This document shows positions 44,061 through 55,882 of a stretch of 64,000 nucleotides of DNA, in pieces. The stretch comes from Candidula unifasciata (lineage: Eukaryota; Mollusca; Gastropoda; Stylommatophora; Geomitridae), in NCBI GenBank assembly GCA_905116865.2, contig CAJHNH020004824.1, positions 580,928-644,927 of the forward strand, in the 5' to 3' direction. The position numbers and the translations under genes were made by a program. Numbering within the stretch: position 1 is the stretch's first letter; the number at the start of each line of letters is the position of its first letter. Below the pieces are notes generated by a model. That model was not told the origin of the DNA. It saw only the letters and a program-made list of their open reading frames with translations, and did no database searches.

Positions 44061-44225
44061 ATTTGAAGGTGACATAAACGACTTCATTGTCCAGAAAGGG
44101 AGGGGGAGAGGTATTATCTTAGAGTTCGGCCTTTCTTTGCAGTGTATGGTCTCCTGACAAGAGCCTCGCACAAAACTGGAACTATGTGTCTCCAACTATC
44201 CCACAGTGATCACTGTAGAAAGACC
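44061..44225 (+). repeat. Dispersed duplicate, copy 1 (pair with 45.13-45.43 kb)
   Basis: ACATTTGAAGGTGACATAAA, CGACTTCATTGTCCAGAAAG, TTCGGCCTTTCTTTGCAG, GTATGGTCTCCTGACAAGAG and GATCACTGTAGAAAGAC all recur in order at 45130-45430. It is uninterrupted here. Confidence 0.8.
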
Positions 44226-44619
44226 GTTGATCCGAACCTCCATAAAGACGAGTTGTGCGAGCAAAAGAGAGCGAGAGCGAGCGAGAGATAGAGAGAGTGA
44301 AGAAAGATAGGACGACAAGAGAAACATGAGCAGTTGGCTGTGAGGGTTTGTTGGTCTGCGCTGACACGGAATACTCTTCTGAATTCCCCATACCTCACCC
44401 GATTGTTACACACGCGCAAATGGTCCAAGTTTTTACTGCTACCCTCCTTGTCCCACAATGCTCAGATGAGAATACTCTGTTAAGCCCACAAATTGATTAC
44501 TTAAAGGAATTATTGTTAAGACTAGAAAAGGTTATAGAAACACCTGTTTGCTAGTAACAGAGTTGAGGGCGCCAGATGAATGGCATGACATAATAGTTGT
44601 CCCCGTGTTGGTTCCTAGG
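44226..44619. other. Anonymous sequence
   Basis: A GAGA-rich patch lies at 44260-44300. Nothing else recognised. Confidence 0.4.
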
Positions 44620-44795
44620 CCCTATGTACGTTGGGGGGGGGGGGGGCTGGCTCCATTGCCTCTCTAACAAGCATGTCATAAAAGGCAACAAATTATAGAT
44701 CATGTGCTGGAACAAGACAAAAGCCCCACAAGTGGATGAGCAGCAAAAACTTTGACCCGGAGTTTACAGGTAAACGGTGAAAAGAAGAAGCAGAA
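44620..44795 (+). mobile_element. Family D repeat, diverged
   Basis: Blocks AACAAGCATGTCATAAAAGG, TGCTGGAACAAGAC, AAGTGGATGAGCAGCAAAAA and GGAGTTTACAGGTAAACGG, then GAAAAGAAGAAG, follow family D order. A poly-G tract at 44632-44646 replaces the usual GGGTCCCATTGTGG start. Confidence 0.65.
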
Positions 44796-45125
44796 GAAAT
44801 GAGAACTTTCGCCTACAAGAACATCTATCCATCTTGTAAGTGATGTGTGTTGTTGGCATCAACGCTCTCGCGTTGCCTGCCTCTCACGCCTTCTTGTCTT
44901 CCCAAAACAATAACAGCATCCCAGTAATTTATGTTCGACCCCAGCAATGTCATGGCAGCAAGGTCAAGGCAACACCGCTAACTCACCAGCCGTTACACAA
45001 CGCAGACAACACAAGTAGACAGTGCTGGATTAATGCATAAGCTACAGCTGAGAGCCTCACAATCTGTAGGGGCCTCATAAAAGTCCTTTGTGATTTTACA
45101 AATGCAAATATCTGTTGATATGGGA
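44796..45125. other. Anonymous sequence
   Basis: Nothing recognised. Confidence 0.35.
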
Positions 45126-45129
45126 AGGT

Positions 45130-45430
45130 AAACATTTCAAGGTGACATAAACGACTTCGATATGACACTCTACCACAAAATGACAATAGCCAGTGGCAGC
45201 CAACGTGCACTGGATCGCAAACTATTCCTCCCCACGTCGCTCAACGGCAGAAGTGGTTTATGGTGATGATGATGATACATGACTTCATTGTCCGGGAAAG
45301 GGAGGGCCGGTATTATCTTACTGTTCGGCCTCTCTTTGCAGAGTGAATGGTCTCCTGAAAAGAGCCTCGCACAAAACAGAAACACCGCGTCTCAAACAGC
45401 TACCCCACAGGGATCACTGTAGAAAGACAG
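45130..45430 (+). repeat. Dispersed duplicate, copy 2, interrupted by a 122-bp insert
   Basis: It matches 44061-44225 on both sides of an insert at 45159-45280. GACTTC occurs immediately before (45153-45158) and after (45281-45286) the insert, consistent with a 6-bp target duplication. The insert ends in GATGATGATGATACAT and has no recognised relatives in the window. Confidence 0.75.
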
Positions 45431-45722
45431 CTGTCGATATATGCCTCTCCATGTGGGTTCTGGGGTCCCATTGTGGAGAAAACAAGAATAGAGCCACTGC
45501 CTCCACAACAAGCATGTCGTAAGAGTCGACTAATTTGGGGTTTCCTTCGAAGTCAAAGTGCATCTGCCTGGGAGGTAAAGAACCAACAGTCTGTATATAG
45601 ATAGGTCAGATCCGAAAAACAGACGTGCACGCAATATTCAGTGGATGAAAAGGTGGGTGAACAACCAGAACTTTCCTCTGGAGTTTACAGCCAGTGAACG
45701 CGAAGAAGAAGAGGAAGAATAT
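45431..45722 (+). mobile_element. SINE-like family D repeat, best-preserved copy
   Basis: Blocks run CATGTGGGTTCTGGGGTCCC, ATTGTGGAGAAAACAAGAAT, CAACAAGCATGTCGTAAGAG, TCGACTAATTTGGGG, AAAGTGCATCTGCCTGGGAG, GAACCAACAGTCTG, CAACCAGAACTTTCC and GAGTTTACAGCCAGTGAACG, with a GAAGAAGAAGAGG tail. No A/B boxes were convincing. Confidence 0.85.
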
Positions 45723-45811
45723 ATTTTAAAAGAAAAATAACTAGACAGTGAGATAACCTGTCATATCTGACTGCAGTGAAATAAAAAGTTAGTCCCACCC
45801 CGAGGTCGCCA

Positions 45812-46575
45812 GGCAGTGCGATAACCCCCAGGTAACCAGCCATGAGATAACCAGTTATTTCCAGCCCAACCCACCAGCCATGAGACAACCAGTTATTTCC
45901 AGCCCAACCCACCAGCCATGAGACAACCAGTTATTTCCCGCCCAACCCGCCAGCCACTAGATAACCAGTTATTTCCAGGCCAACCCGCCAACAATGAGAT
46001 GACCAGTTATTTCCAGCCCAACCCGCCAGCCATGAGATAACCAGTTAATTGTAGCCCAACCCACCAGCCATGAGATAACCAGTTATTTCCAGCCCAACCC
46101 GCCAGCCACTAGACAACCAATTATTTCCAAGCCAACCCGCCAGCCATGGGACAACCAGTTATTTCCAGCCCAACCCGCCAGCAATGAGATAACCAGTTAT
46201 TTGTAGCCCAACCCGCCAGCAATGAGATAACCAGTTATTTGTAGCCCAATCCGCCAGCCATGAGATAACCAGTTATTTGTAGCTCCGCCCGCTAGCCGTG
46301 AGATAACCATTTATTTGTAGCCCAACCCGCTAGACATGAGATAACCAGTTATTTCCAGCTCAACCCGCCAGCTATGAGACAACCAGTTATTTCCAGCCCA
46401 ACCCGCTAGCCATGAGACAACCAGTTATTTTCAGCCCAACCCGCCAGCCGTGAGACAACCAGTTATTTCTAGCCCAACCCGCTAGCCATTAGACAACCAG
46501 TTATTTTCAGCCAACCCGCCAGTCGTGAGATAACAGCTCACTTGCATCTACAGCCAACCAGCCGGTGAGATAACA
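45812..46575. repeat. 38-bp minisatellite, about 20 copies
   Basis: The unit is CATGAGATAACCAGTTATTT, CCAGCCCAACCCGCCAGC (period 45841 to 45879). Variants affect GATAAC/GACAAC, TTCCAG/TTGTAG and CCGCC/CCACC. It decays gradually at the right end. Confidence 0.95.
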
Positions 46576-47699
46576 CATATCATTGACATTCCGTTTGCGA
46601 TTGTTTCCCCCGAATTCTCCTGGCTAGCAGACAATCTCCATCTATCCTAACCTGCAAATAAACCCACCCATAAACAGCTTATTCTCCCCTGGTGTGAGGC
46701 GCTGATACGGTGTTTGCAACCATCCATCTGCCCCCGATCTCTGCTGCCTTGTTCTTGTATTTTTAGATACTTGTAATTCGGGTATTCGTATTTGTGCTTG
46801 TTTTTCCTTTTTTCTGTAACCAGTGGTTCTGAACCTAATAAAATAATATATCCACGCATACAAACACACACACACACACACACACACACTTATAAATACA
46901 CATGTAGAAACTGAAGACAGACAGTCAAATAGACTGACAAATAGATGAGCTCGGAAAAGAGACGAAGTATCTATTGAGAATTTGTTTTTCTTCTTGTACT
47001 AGAAGCAAAGCCTAAGAGGAACTCTGTATTAGAGGCAGGGGTGAGACAATAAAGGATAATATAAAAATCTTCTCCTTGAACCTATCTCTATTTCAAACCT
47101 AGAAGAACTCCAACAAACATATCATAGTGAGTGTAAGCCAACCCACACTCGAGCTGCCTCAGTAACCAAGAAAAAAAGCTTGTTGGGGAGGGGGAGGCTA
47201 AGACCAATAGTGTCTTAACCCAGACAGGCTATGTTCTGTGTGAAGTCCATTCAGTGGGAACAGAAAAGATAGGCACACAAACTACAAGTCCTAATCCAAG
47301 TCAAAACAATTGGAACTATGAACTATCATGCTGAACACCTGTTTATTTTGCTGAGCACAAAACTAACGATGTTTCACATATAACAATGCATTAACAACCA
47401 ACAAGATGTTCACACAATCCACGCGCTTAGCACTTAAGCTATCAAAATTACTATTCTCTTCCAGCGACATAAAATCAAATATCTCTGAGTGATGATACAC
47501 CCTGATATCTACCTCTTCACAGTTTAACTACTAGAGACAAAATTCAGATTTGACTATGGAAACATACCACTGACGAAATCAGTTAGACAATCCCATTCGT
47601 CTCCACTCAGTCGCCCTCACCCACGCTGTCCCCCTTCCCACCCCACCCCATCCGCTTTCCTTTTGGGTATTTTCATCTCTTAGATTACAACCTAATAAT
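46576..47699. other. Anonymous sequence with (CA)n
   Basis: A CA tract lies at 46861-46890. The rest has no supported exon, SINE or array. Confidence 0.4.
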
Positions 47700-47788
47700 G
47701 TAACAGCCGGTGACTCATAGAGCCGCATTTCGGATGTGAATCAACAAAAACAAATCCCAGACATCCTGTTCAACAGTTCAGATGCGCT
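47700..47788 (+). mobile_element. Family A fragment, diverged
   Basis: AGCCGGTGACTCATAGAGCC, TTTCGGATGTGAATCAAC and CATCCTGTTCAACAG follow family A order, as at 146-238. Confidence 0.5.
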
Positions 47789-47961
47789 ACAGTCAGTGCC
47801 CTTTGACCTTCCCCGTGCCTTTCATCTTCTCAATCCAACAACTTTACTGTGACATAACAAGTGTGTACACATCAGATGTACGCTGTGTAGTTGACATCTG
47901 ACCTGACCTACCAAGTGTGTACACATTATACTTGTGCCGTGCTGTCCACGACTGACCTGAC

Positions 47962-48047
47962 CTGACCTGGTTCCCAGACTGGGGTCATCACACCTTAGGT
48001 AGCCAGTGACTTTGCTGAAACGATTGCTCTAAATCCTTCACTTTATC
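47962..48047 (+). repeat. 86-bp direct repeat, left copy
   Basis: From CTGACCTGGTTCCCAG through CCTTAGGTAGCCAGTGAC to CTTCACTTTATC, identical to 48801-48886 except one base (CAGACTGG versus CAGTCTGG). Confidence 0.95.
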
Positions 48048-48229
48048 ATAATTCCTTGAAGCTGAGTTTACCTTGGCGAGATTGCAGTTTGTCAAGGATG
48101 ATCGCTCACGTCAATCAGCAAAACACATGATAATGATGCTGTTAACTGGTTGTCTTTCGCGCCACACTGTCAGTCTATCTAGTGTGTATGTATACACATC
48201 CTCTCTCCCTATCTATGTCTTTCTCTCTG

Positions 48230-48800
<571 letters not shown>

Positions 48801-48802
<2 letters not shown>

Positions 48803-48886
48803 GACCTGGTTCCCAGTCTGGGGTCATCACACCTTAGGTAGCCAGTGACTTTGCTGAAACGATTGCTCTAAATCCTTCACTTTATC
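48801..48886 (+). repeat. 86-bp direct repeat, right copy
   Basis: See 47962-48047. The two copies are 839 bp apart and enclose the whole tetranucleotide tract plus about 180 bp of unique sequence. Confidence 0.95.
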
Positions 48887-49396
48887 TGGGTGTGTGTGAT
48901 TGTGGATGTGTGTGTATGCATGCATGTGGATATATGAATGTATATTTAAGTTTGTTGTGTGTGTATTTATGTATATGTGTTGTAAGTATGTGTGACTGTA
49001 TATGAGTATATGAGTGTATGTGTGTGAATAATGTAGGCAAGTATGAATGTATGTATACATGAGTGAATGTATGTATGTATGCGAGTATCTGTATGGGTGA
49101 TTGTATGTGGTTCTATGCATGCATGTGTGGGCATATATGTAATGTGTGTCGGCATGTATGTGGGTGTGTGTATGTATGCATGTTTGTGGATGTGTGTATG
49201 CATTTGTAGATGTATAAGTATGTGGGTGTAGGTATGTATGCAAGTATGTATGTATGTGTGTAAAGATGTAGGTGTGTGTATGTATATGTGTATATGTATG
49301 TTTACATGTGAGTGTGAATGTGTGGTTGTGGGTGTCTGTACATGTGATTGTGTGTGTGTGTATGCATGCATGCATGTGTAGGTGTGTATGTCCGAG
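48887..49396. repeat. TG/TATG-rich low-complexity region
   Basis: About 500 bp of irregular TGTG, TATG and CATG words (alternating purine-pyrimidine), directly after the right 86-bp repeat. Z-DNA-prone composition is plausible. Confidence 0.9.
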
Positions 49397-49399
49397 AAT

Positions 49400-50995
49400 G
49401 ACCAAATCAATCAGCCGGCCAGTAAATCAACTAGTCTATTAACACATTAATCAATAACCCAGTCGATCAGTCAATCAACTACTCAGTCAGCCAGTGACTA
49501 AACCACCAAATCAGTTAACCAGCTCACAAATCAACCAACCAATCAAATAACCAGTCCATCAACCAGCCAGTCACTCAGAAGCCCACAAACCAACCAATCA
49601 ACCAATCAAATAACCAGGCAGTCATTCAGCCAGTCCTCAAATCAACCAACTAACCAATCAGATAACCAGCCAATCACTCAGTCAGCTCATAAATTAACCA
49701 ATCAGTCAACCAGCCCGTAAATCAATCAGTCAAACAGCCAACCAACCAATCAGTAAACCAGCCCGTAAATCAACCAGTGAAACAGCCAACCAACCAATCA
49801 GTCAACCTGCCCGTAAATCAACCAGTAAAACAGCCAACCAACCAATCAGTCAACCAGCCCGTAAATCAACCAGTGAAACAGCCAACCAACTAATCAGTCA
49901 ACAAGCGTGTAAATCAACCAGTGAAACAGAGAACCAACCAATCAGTCAACCAGCCTGTAAATCAACCAGTCAAACAGCAAACCAACCAATCAGTCAACCA
50001 ACCTGTAAATCTACCAGGGAAACAGCCAACCAACCAATCAGTCAGCCAACCTTTAAATCTACCAGTGAAACAGCCAACCGACCAATCAGTCAGCCAACCT
50101 GTAAATCAACCAGTGAAACAGCATGTAAATCAACCAGTCAAGCAGTCAACCAACCAATCAGTCAACCAGCCTGTAAATCAACCAGTGAAACAGCCAACCA
50201 ACCAATCAGTCAACCAGCCTGTAAATCAACCAGTCAAACAGCCAACCAAACAATCGGTCAACCAGCCCGTAAATCAACCAATGAAACAGCCAACCAACCA
50301 ATCAGTCAACCAGCCTGTAAATCAACCAGTGAAACAGCCAACCAACCAATCAGTCAACCAGCCTGTAAATCAACCAGTCAAACAACCAACTAAACAATCG
50401 GTCAACCAGCCCGTAAATCAACCAGTGAAACAGCCAACCAACCAATCAGTCAACCTGCCCGTAAATCAACCAGTGAAACAGCCAACCAACCAATCATTAA
50501 ACCAGCCTGTAAATCAACAAGTGAAACAGCCAACCAACCAATCAGTCAACCAGCCCGTAAATCAACCAACCAATCAGTCAACCAGCCCGTAAATCAACCA
50601 ACCAATAAGTCAACCAGCCCGTAAATCAACCAACCAATCAGTCAACCAGCCCGTAAATCAACCAACCAATCAGTCAACCAGCCCGTAAATCAACCAACCA
50701 ATCAGTCAACCAGCCCGTAAATCAACCAACCAATCAGTCAACCAGCCCGTAAATCAACCAACCAATCAGTCAACCAGCCCGTAAATCAACCAACCAATCA
50801 GTCAACCAGCCAGTAAATCAACCAACCAATCAGTCAACCAGCCCGTAAATCAACAAACCAATCAGTCAACCAGCCCGTAAATCAACCAACCAATCAGTCA
50901 ACCAGCCCGTAAATCAACCAACCAATCTGTCAACCAGCCCGTAAATCAACCAACCAATCAGTCAACCAGCCCGTAAATCAACCAGTCAAACAGCA
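49400..50995. repeat. CAAT/CAGT-rich array maturing into a 48-bp then a 32-bp minisatellite
   Basis: The left part (to about 49690) is irregular. Then a 48-bp unit (CCAGCCTGTAAATCAACCAG, TGAAACAGCCAACCAACCAA, TCAGTCAA) repeats to about 50550. From there a 32-bp unit (CCAGCCCGTAAATCAACCAA, CCAATCAGTCAA) repeats about 13 times. The short unit equals the long one without the 16-bp GTGAAACAGCCAACCA. A 223-codon frame (NQPVKQPTNQSV pattern) exists over the 48-bp part only because 48 is divisible by 3. Confidence 0.95.
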
Positions 50996-51515
50996 GTCAA
51001 TGAGGTCTCTAAATTAGTAGTTCACTGTGAATTTATTCAGTTTCTCATTGACCTCAAAGATACCATCGGAGAGGTAGAGACGATATCTATACATGTTCTC
51101 TTCTGTTATGAGTTGTATTTCTTGAGCATTGAGTGTATTTCCAAAGCGGTGGCTGAGTTGTTTCACCAGTTGACTTCGAATCCACTTTATGAAATAACTC
51201 GCTTAATTTGTATGGAATATTATATAACAAGCACCAGTGTATGCTGTACAGTGTCTGTGATTCACATACACTCATTATCTTGTCGTTTGCAAAAAGTCGC
51301 TCTCATCACGGCATGTCGGCCTGAAAGAAACCCCCATCACTTGCCATTTCTTCCGCTTCCTGCACTGTCCTGCCCAATGTGCCACTTATATTCTGTGCCT
51401 GTCTTCGCCTGCACTTAGACATAAAATTAGCGGTCACTTAGCTGTTCCAGACAGTGATACTCGGATGCTGCCTGCTGTGGGGCTTTAGCAGGTAAGGTTC
51501 CCAAAGTCATCAGTC
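50996..51515. other. Anonymous sequence
   Basis: Nothing recognised. Confidence 0.35.
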
Positions 51516-51519
51516 GATG

Positions 51520-52690
51520 TTTATTTCTAAGTAGTCGATGTTCATGTTTACAGTATTCACATCAGTCGATGTTTATATTTACAGTGTTCACATTAGTCGA
51601 TCTTTATGTTTACAGTATTCACATTAGTCGATCTTTATGTTTACAGTATTCACATTAGTCGATCTTTATGTTTACAGTATTCACATTAGTCGATCTTTAT
51701 GTTTACAGTATTCACATTAGTCGATCCTTATGTTTACAGTATTCACATCAGTCGATCCTTATGTTTACAGTATTCACATCAGTCGATGTTTATATTTACA
51801 ATATTCACATTAGTCGATCTTTATGTTTACAGTGTTCGCATTAGTCGATGTTTATGTTTACAGTATTTACATCAGTCGATCTTTATGTTTACAGTATTCA
51901 CATCAGTCGATCTTTATGTTTACAGTGTTCACATTAGTCGATGTTTATGTTTACAGTATTCACATCAGTCGATGTTCATGTTTACAGTATTCACATTAGT
52001 CGATCTTCATGTTTACAGTATTCACATTAGTCGATCTTTATGTTTACAGTATTCACATTAGTCGATCTTTATGTTTACAGTATTCACATTAGTCGATCTT
52101 TATGTTTACAGTGTTCACCTTAGTCGATCTTAATGTTTACAGTATTCACATCAGTCGATGTTCATGTTTACAGTATTCACATTAGTCGATCTTTATGTTT
52201 ACAGTATTCACATCAGTTGATGTTCATGTTTACAGTATTCACATCAGTCGATGTTTATGTTTACAGTATTCACATTAGTCGATGTTTATATTTACAGTAT
52301 TCACATCAGTCGATGTTCATGTTTACAGTATTCACATTAGTCGATCTTTATGTTTACAGTATTCACATTAGTCGATCTTTATGTTTACAGTATTCACGTC
52401 AGTCGATGTTCATGTTTACAGTATTCACATCAGTCGGTGTTTATGTTTACAGTATTCACATTAGTCGATGTTTATATTTACAGTATTCAAATCAGTCGAT
52501 GTTCATGTTTACAGAATTCACATTTGTCGATCTTTATGTTTACAGTATTCACATTAGTCGATCTTTATGTTTACAGTATTCACATCAGTCGATGTTTATG
52601 TTTACAGTAACCACATCAGTCGATGTTTATGTTTACAGTAACCACATCAGTGGATGTTCATGTTTACAGCAACCACATCAGTCGATGTAG
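51520..52690. repeat. 31-bp minisatellite, about 37 copies
   Basis: The unit is CATTAGTCGATCTTTATGTT plus TACAGTATTCA. The main alternatives are ATCAGTCGATG and TTCATG. Edge units (ACAGTAACCACATCAG at the right) are diverged. ATG occurs in each unit in register every third frame, giving spurious frames. Confidence 0.96.
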
Positions 52691-53349
52691 TCTGCTTCCA
52701 GTTTACAAACTACAATCATTGATTTATGACATGACACGTCCAGTGCCCTTCATCTGAAGGCTTTCTTGTTAGAAAAGCATACCTGGCATTTATTTGAGCA
52801 GATTAATCCACCGCCCCTGGAACCGTGCAGGCTCAGGGCGGGAGAACAAGGCTACTATTGTGTGGGACCTGAGAGGGAATTAAGTTCCCAGTCTGCTATG
52901 TCAAAATAAATGCCTCAGATCTGTACAGGTCACCAGTCCTGGTCTAATACCAGCCAGTCTCTACATGTACTCAATCATGTCCTGTTGATATCCTACTGTG
53001 TTTGTTAGCCATTATAAAAATTCCCAAGTCGGTCTTGCTCAACCGGCATATTTCTGATGCCGGAGAGGGGCAAAGACAGTTCTGCAGCAAAGTTTCCCCG
53101 GAGACAGTGTTTTGGTACATGATCAGTAGGATATTGTCTACATCGGGGTTTTTTAAAATTGTATGTTGCGACACATTAATGTGTTGACTGCAGCGTTAAA
53201 GTGTGTCCTGAACGCAGATTTGTGAATATGTCCATATATGTATGTGTCGTCGTATTTCAGAATGGGTTAGTTTGTTATCTCGTTATCTCGTGTGCTAATG
53301 CGAATTACTGTATCTAAATTATCTTCCTCTAAAGGCTGCCTCATCAACA
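52691..53349. other. Anonymous sequence
   Basis: No exon or repeat family recognised. GATATCCTACTGTG (52987) and its partial complement AGTAGGATAT (53125) face each other across about 130 bp. Confidence 0.4.
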
Positions 53350-53478
53350 TGAAATCTTCTTCGCGTTCACCGGCTGTAAACTTCGGCGGAAAGTTGTGGT
53401 TATTCGTGCACTTATGAACTCTGCTCCCGTTCCAAAAACGGAGTGTTGGGTGCACATCCGTTCTCTCTGGGTCGCCAA
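53350..53478 (-). mobile_element. Family D fragment
   Basis: The plus strand reads CACCGGCTGTAAACTTCGGC, GGAAAGTTGTGGTTATTCGT, then GGTGCACATCCGTT, the reverse complement of the 3' half of family D. Confidence 0.75.
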
Positions 53479-53675
53479 AGAAATCTACTTTAAAAAAAAA
53501 CAAGTAGAACAGATGGTTGCTCTCTACCAGTCTCCAGTAGTGACACTTGCTGTTTGTGTTCGAAGACTTCTCGGGTTTGTCAATAATAAAAATCAAAAGA
53601 GAAATCGAATAGATGTTATTGCGGCTCCTCGTGTATCAGAAGGAACGCTCCAGTCACATATGGTCAATTTTTTTA

Positions 53676-54364
53676 TAAAATCTGCAAGCAGCAAATGTCG
53701 AAAATATAGAACATTTCACATATCTTGGCAGTGTGGTGTCCCTGCCGGAAGGGACTGAAGAGGACATACAATCACGTCTGAACAAAGCTAGAGATGCTTT
53801 TGGAATGATGAGGCAAATCTGGAAATCCAACAATTACTGCAGAGGAACGAAACTCCGACTCTACAAGAGCATCATTTTGCCAGTTCTTCTTTATGGAGCG
53901 GAATGCTGGAGAATGACCAGAAAGGATGCACACAAGCTGTCCACCTTCCACCACACATGTCTACGTAGAATTATCAAAATTTTCTGGCCAGATACAATCT
54001 CAAACACTAAACTACTTCAAGTCACAAACCAAGAAACTTTAGACAGTATGATTGCCAAGAGAAGATGGAAATGGCTTGGCCACGTTATGAGAATGACTTC
54101 TGATATACCTGCCAAAACAGCTGTCACATGGACACCAGAGGGAAAGAGAAAACAAGGGCGCCCAAAAACAACATGGAGACGAACGATGGAAAGTGACCTG
54201 AGTGCGGCATCTTTGACATGTAAAACTGCACTGAAGATTGCACAGGACAGGAAAGCATGGAAAGTCCTCTCTGAAGCCTCATGTGCCACTAGGGATGACA
54301 AGAAATGATGATTTGGTTAGCTGTCATTTGGTTCGTGAAGAACATGTCTCCTGTTTTAGTTGGC
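53676..54364 (+). mobile_element. Non-LTR retrotransposon, C-terminal RT-region fragment
   Basis: A single open frame covers about 210 codons up to the stop at 54306-54308. In order it has EHFTYLGSVVS, EEDIQSRLNKARDAFGMM, LPVLLYGAECWRM, FHHTCLRRIIKIFWPD, AKRRWKWLGHVMRM and GRPKTTWRRTMESDL. This is the typical C-terminal run of LINE polyproteins after the RT palm. A stop lies just upstream (about 53673), and the palm and endonuclease are missing, so it is a 5'-truncated copy. It is less decayed than the one at 1.0-2.5 kb. Confidence 0.88.
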
Positions 54365-54379
54365 CTCAGGTGTCAAAAG

Positions 54380-54665
54380 TAAAGTTTAAAAAAAAAAGTT
54401 AAGATCCCTTTTCACGCCTTTAATCGCATCGGGTATATAAGAGCGCCCATATTTTTTCGGACCATCGGCACTAGGTGGGTAATGTGGTCAGCATTACGCC
54501 GGCCGTCTCTACCTCCCCAGGACAGCCATCCTGGTACCCATTTTAGGCTGGGTCGACCTGCGACGCCCCATACTATGATAAAAATCAACGCAGCCAGCAT
54601 TGGGTTTCGATTGCGGTATGTTGGAATTACGAGTCAGACTCGCAACGCTTAAGCCACTGATGCCG
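54380..54665 (-). mobile_element. SINE family B, full length with 15-bp TSD
   Basis: Perfect 15-bp repeats CTCAGGTGTCAAAAG (54365-54379, 54666-54680) flank it, immediately after the LINE fragment's 3' end. On the minus strand the head is GGCATCAGTGGCTTAAGCGT with a B-box-like GCAATCGAAACCC. The body then shows CGACCCAGCC, GGCCGGCGTAATGCTGACCA and TTAAAGGCGTGAAAAGGGAT. Confidence 0.94.
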
Positions 54666-54680
54666 CTCAGGTGTCAAAAG

Positions 54681-55395
54681 GTTAAGCAATACTGTTTTGC
54701 ACCAACTACACTCGTACTGGCGAAAGTCTTGTCACTAACTCTAGCGATCTGAACCTCAACGCACCACACCTAACAGTACACCACAGGCATGAGAAAAATT
54801 GACCAACAGAGTTGTTTCATTTCCTTACATATAATATTTGAATAACTTAATGTAGTCATTTCAAAGTCAGTTCATTTGTGTGTGTGTATGTATGTGTGTT
54901 GGTTTTTCCTTATCGTTGTTCTGCTGAAGAAGGCTAATCGTCTTAATGTCCTTTTTTATTGTTTATGGTTCGGTACAGCTGACATTTACAATATATTTTT
55001 TCAGTCTTTTTGTACATAAAAAAAAGATTATGGCATTTTATAGACATACATATGGTAACATACTTCTCTCGCCATTGTTTCTTGCCTGGAAAATCATGTG
55101 ACCAGTCTGGTTGGAGACAACTCAAGGGAAATGCTAGTATTGTCAAGAAGAACACAATCAACAAATAAATAAAGAATAGAGGGAACTAATACTGCAGTCT
55201 ACTACTTTATACTGGGGAAAAGTATTATGGATATCGCAACCCTTCGGTCTTGATTCCATGATTCCATGATAGATACCGTAAATCTGGGAGAAATGTGGCT
55301 TTTCTGCCTACCCCCGGACGTGAACCCGGACCACAAGGAGTTCGTCAACCTGACGCCGCGAAGTCAGGTTTAGCCAACTACGCTAGCGAGCAGGG
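54681..55395. other. Anonymous AT-rich sequence
   Basis: Nothing recognised. Confidence 0.35.
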
Positions 55396-55399
55396 CATA

Positions 55400-55400
55400 G

Positions 55401-55431
<31 letters not shown>
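55400..55431. repeat. (CA)n microsatellite
   Basis: A near-pure CA tract of about 30 bp. Confidence 0.95.
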
Positions 55432-55434
<3 letters not shown>

Positions 55435-55519
55435 AATTTGATACTATTGCAAACAAAAAAGATTCTGACAGTCCGGATACGACTAGGTGTTCGTCTTGCA
55501 CGTTCTCTGAGAATCTAAA

Positions 55520-55780
55520 CAGATCTTCTCTGTGTGGGTTCCGGGTCCCCATTGTGGAACAAACATAACTAGAACCACTGCCTCTCCGTCAAGCATGTCG
55601 TAAGAGTCGACTAATTTAGAGCTTTCTTCGAAGTCGGAGTGCATCTGCCTGAGAGGCAAGGAACCAACAATCTGCATACAGAGAAGTCAGATCTATAAAA
55701 CGGATATGCACCTTACACTCGGATTCTGGAACAAGACCACAGTTCAGACGTGGACAAGCAACCACAACTTTCCGCCAAAG
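55520..55780 (+). mobile_element. SINE-like family D repeat
   Basis: Blocks CTGTGTGGGTTCCGGGTCCC, CATTGTGGAACAAACA, TCAAGCATGTCGTAAGAGTC, AAGTCGGAGTGCATCTGCC, GAGAGGCAAGGAACCAAC and GGACAAGCAACCACAACTTT match the 45.4-kb copy. Its 3' part runs straight into a small tandem array built from the same sequence. Confidence 0.85.
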
Positions 55781-55856
55781 TTCAGACGTGGACAAGCAAC
55801 CACAACTTTCCGCCTAAGTTCAGACGTGGACAAGCAACCACAACTTTCCGCCTATT
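55742..55856. repeat. 38-bp tandem repeat, 3 copies, derived from family D
   Basis: GTTCAGACGTGGACAAGCAA, CCACAACTTTCCGCCAAA starts at 55742, 55780 and 55818. The unit corresponds to the 3' region of the adjoining family D element. Confidence 0.93.
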
Positions 55857-55882
55857 CCAGGTTAATATCATCTCATGACAGT

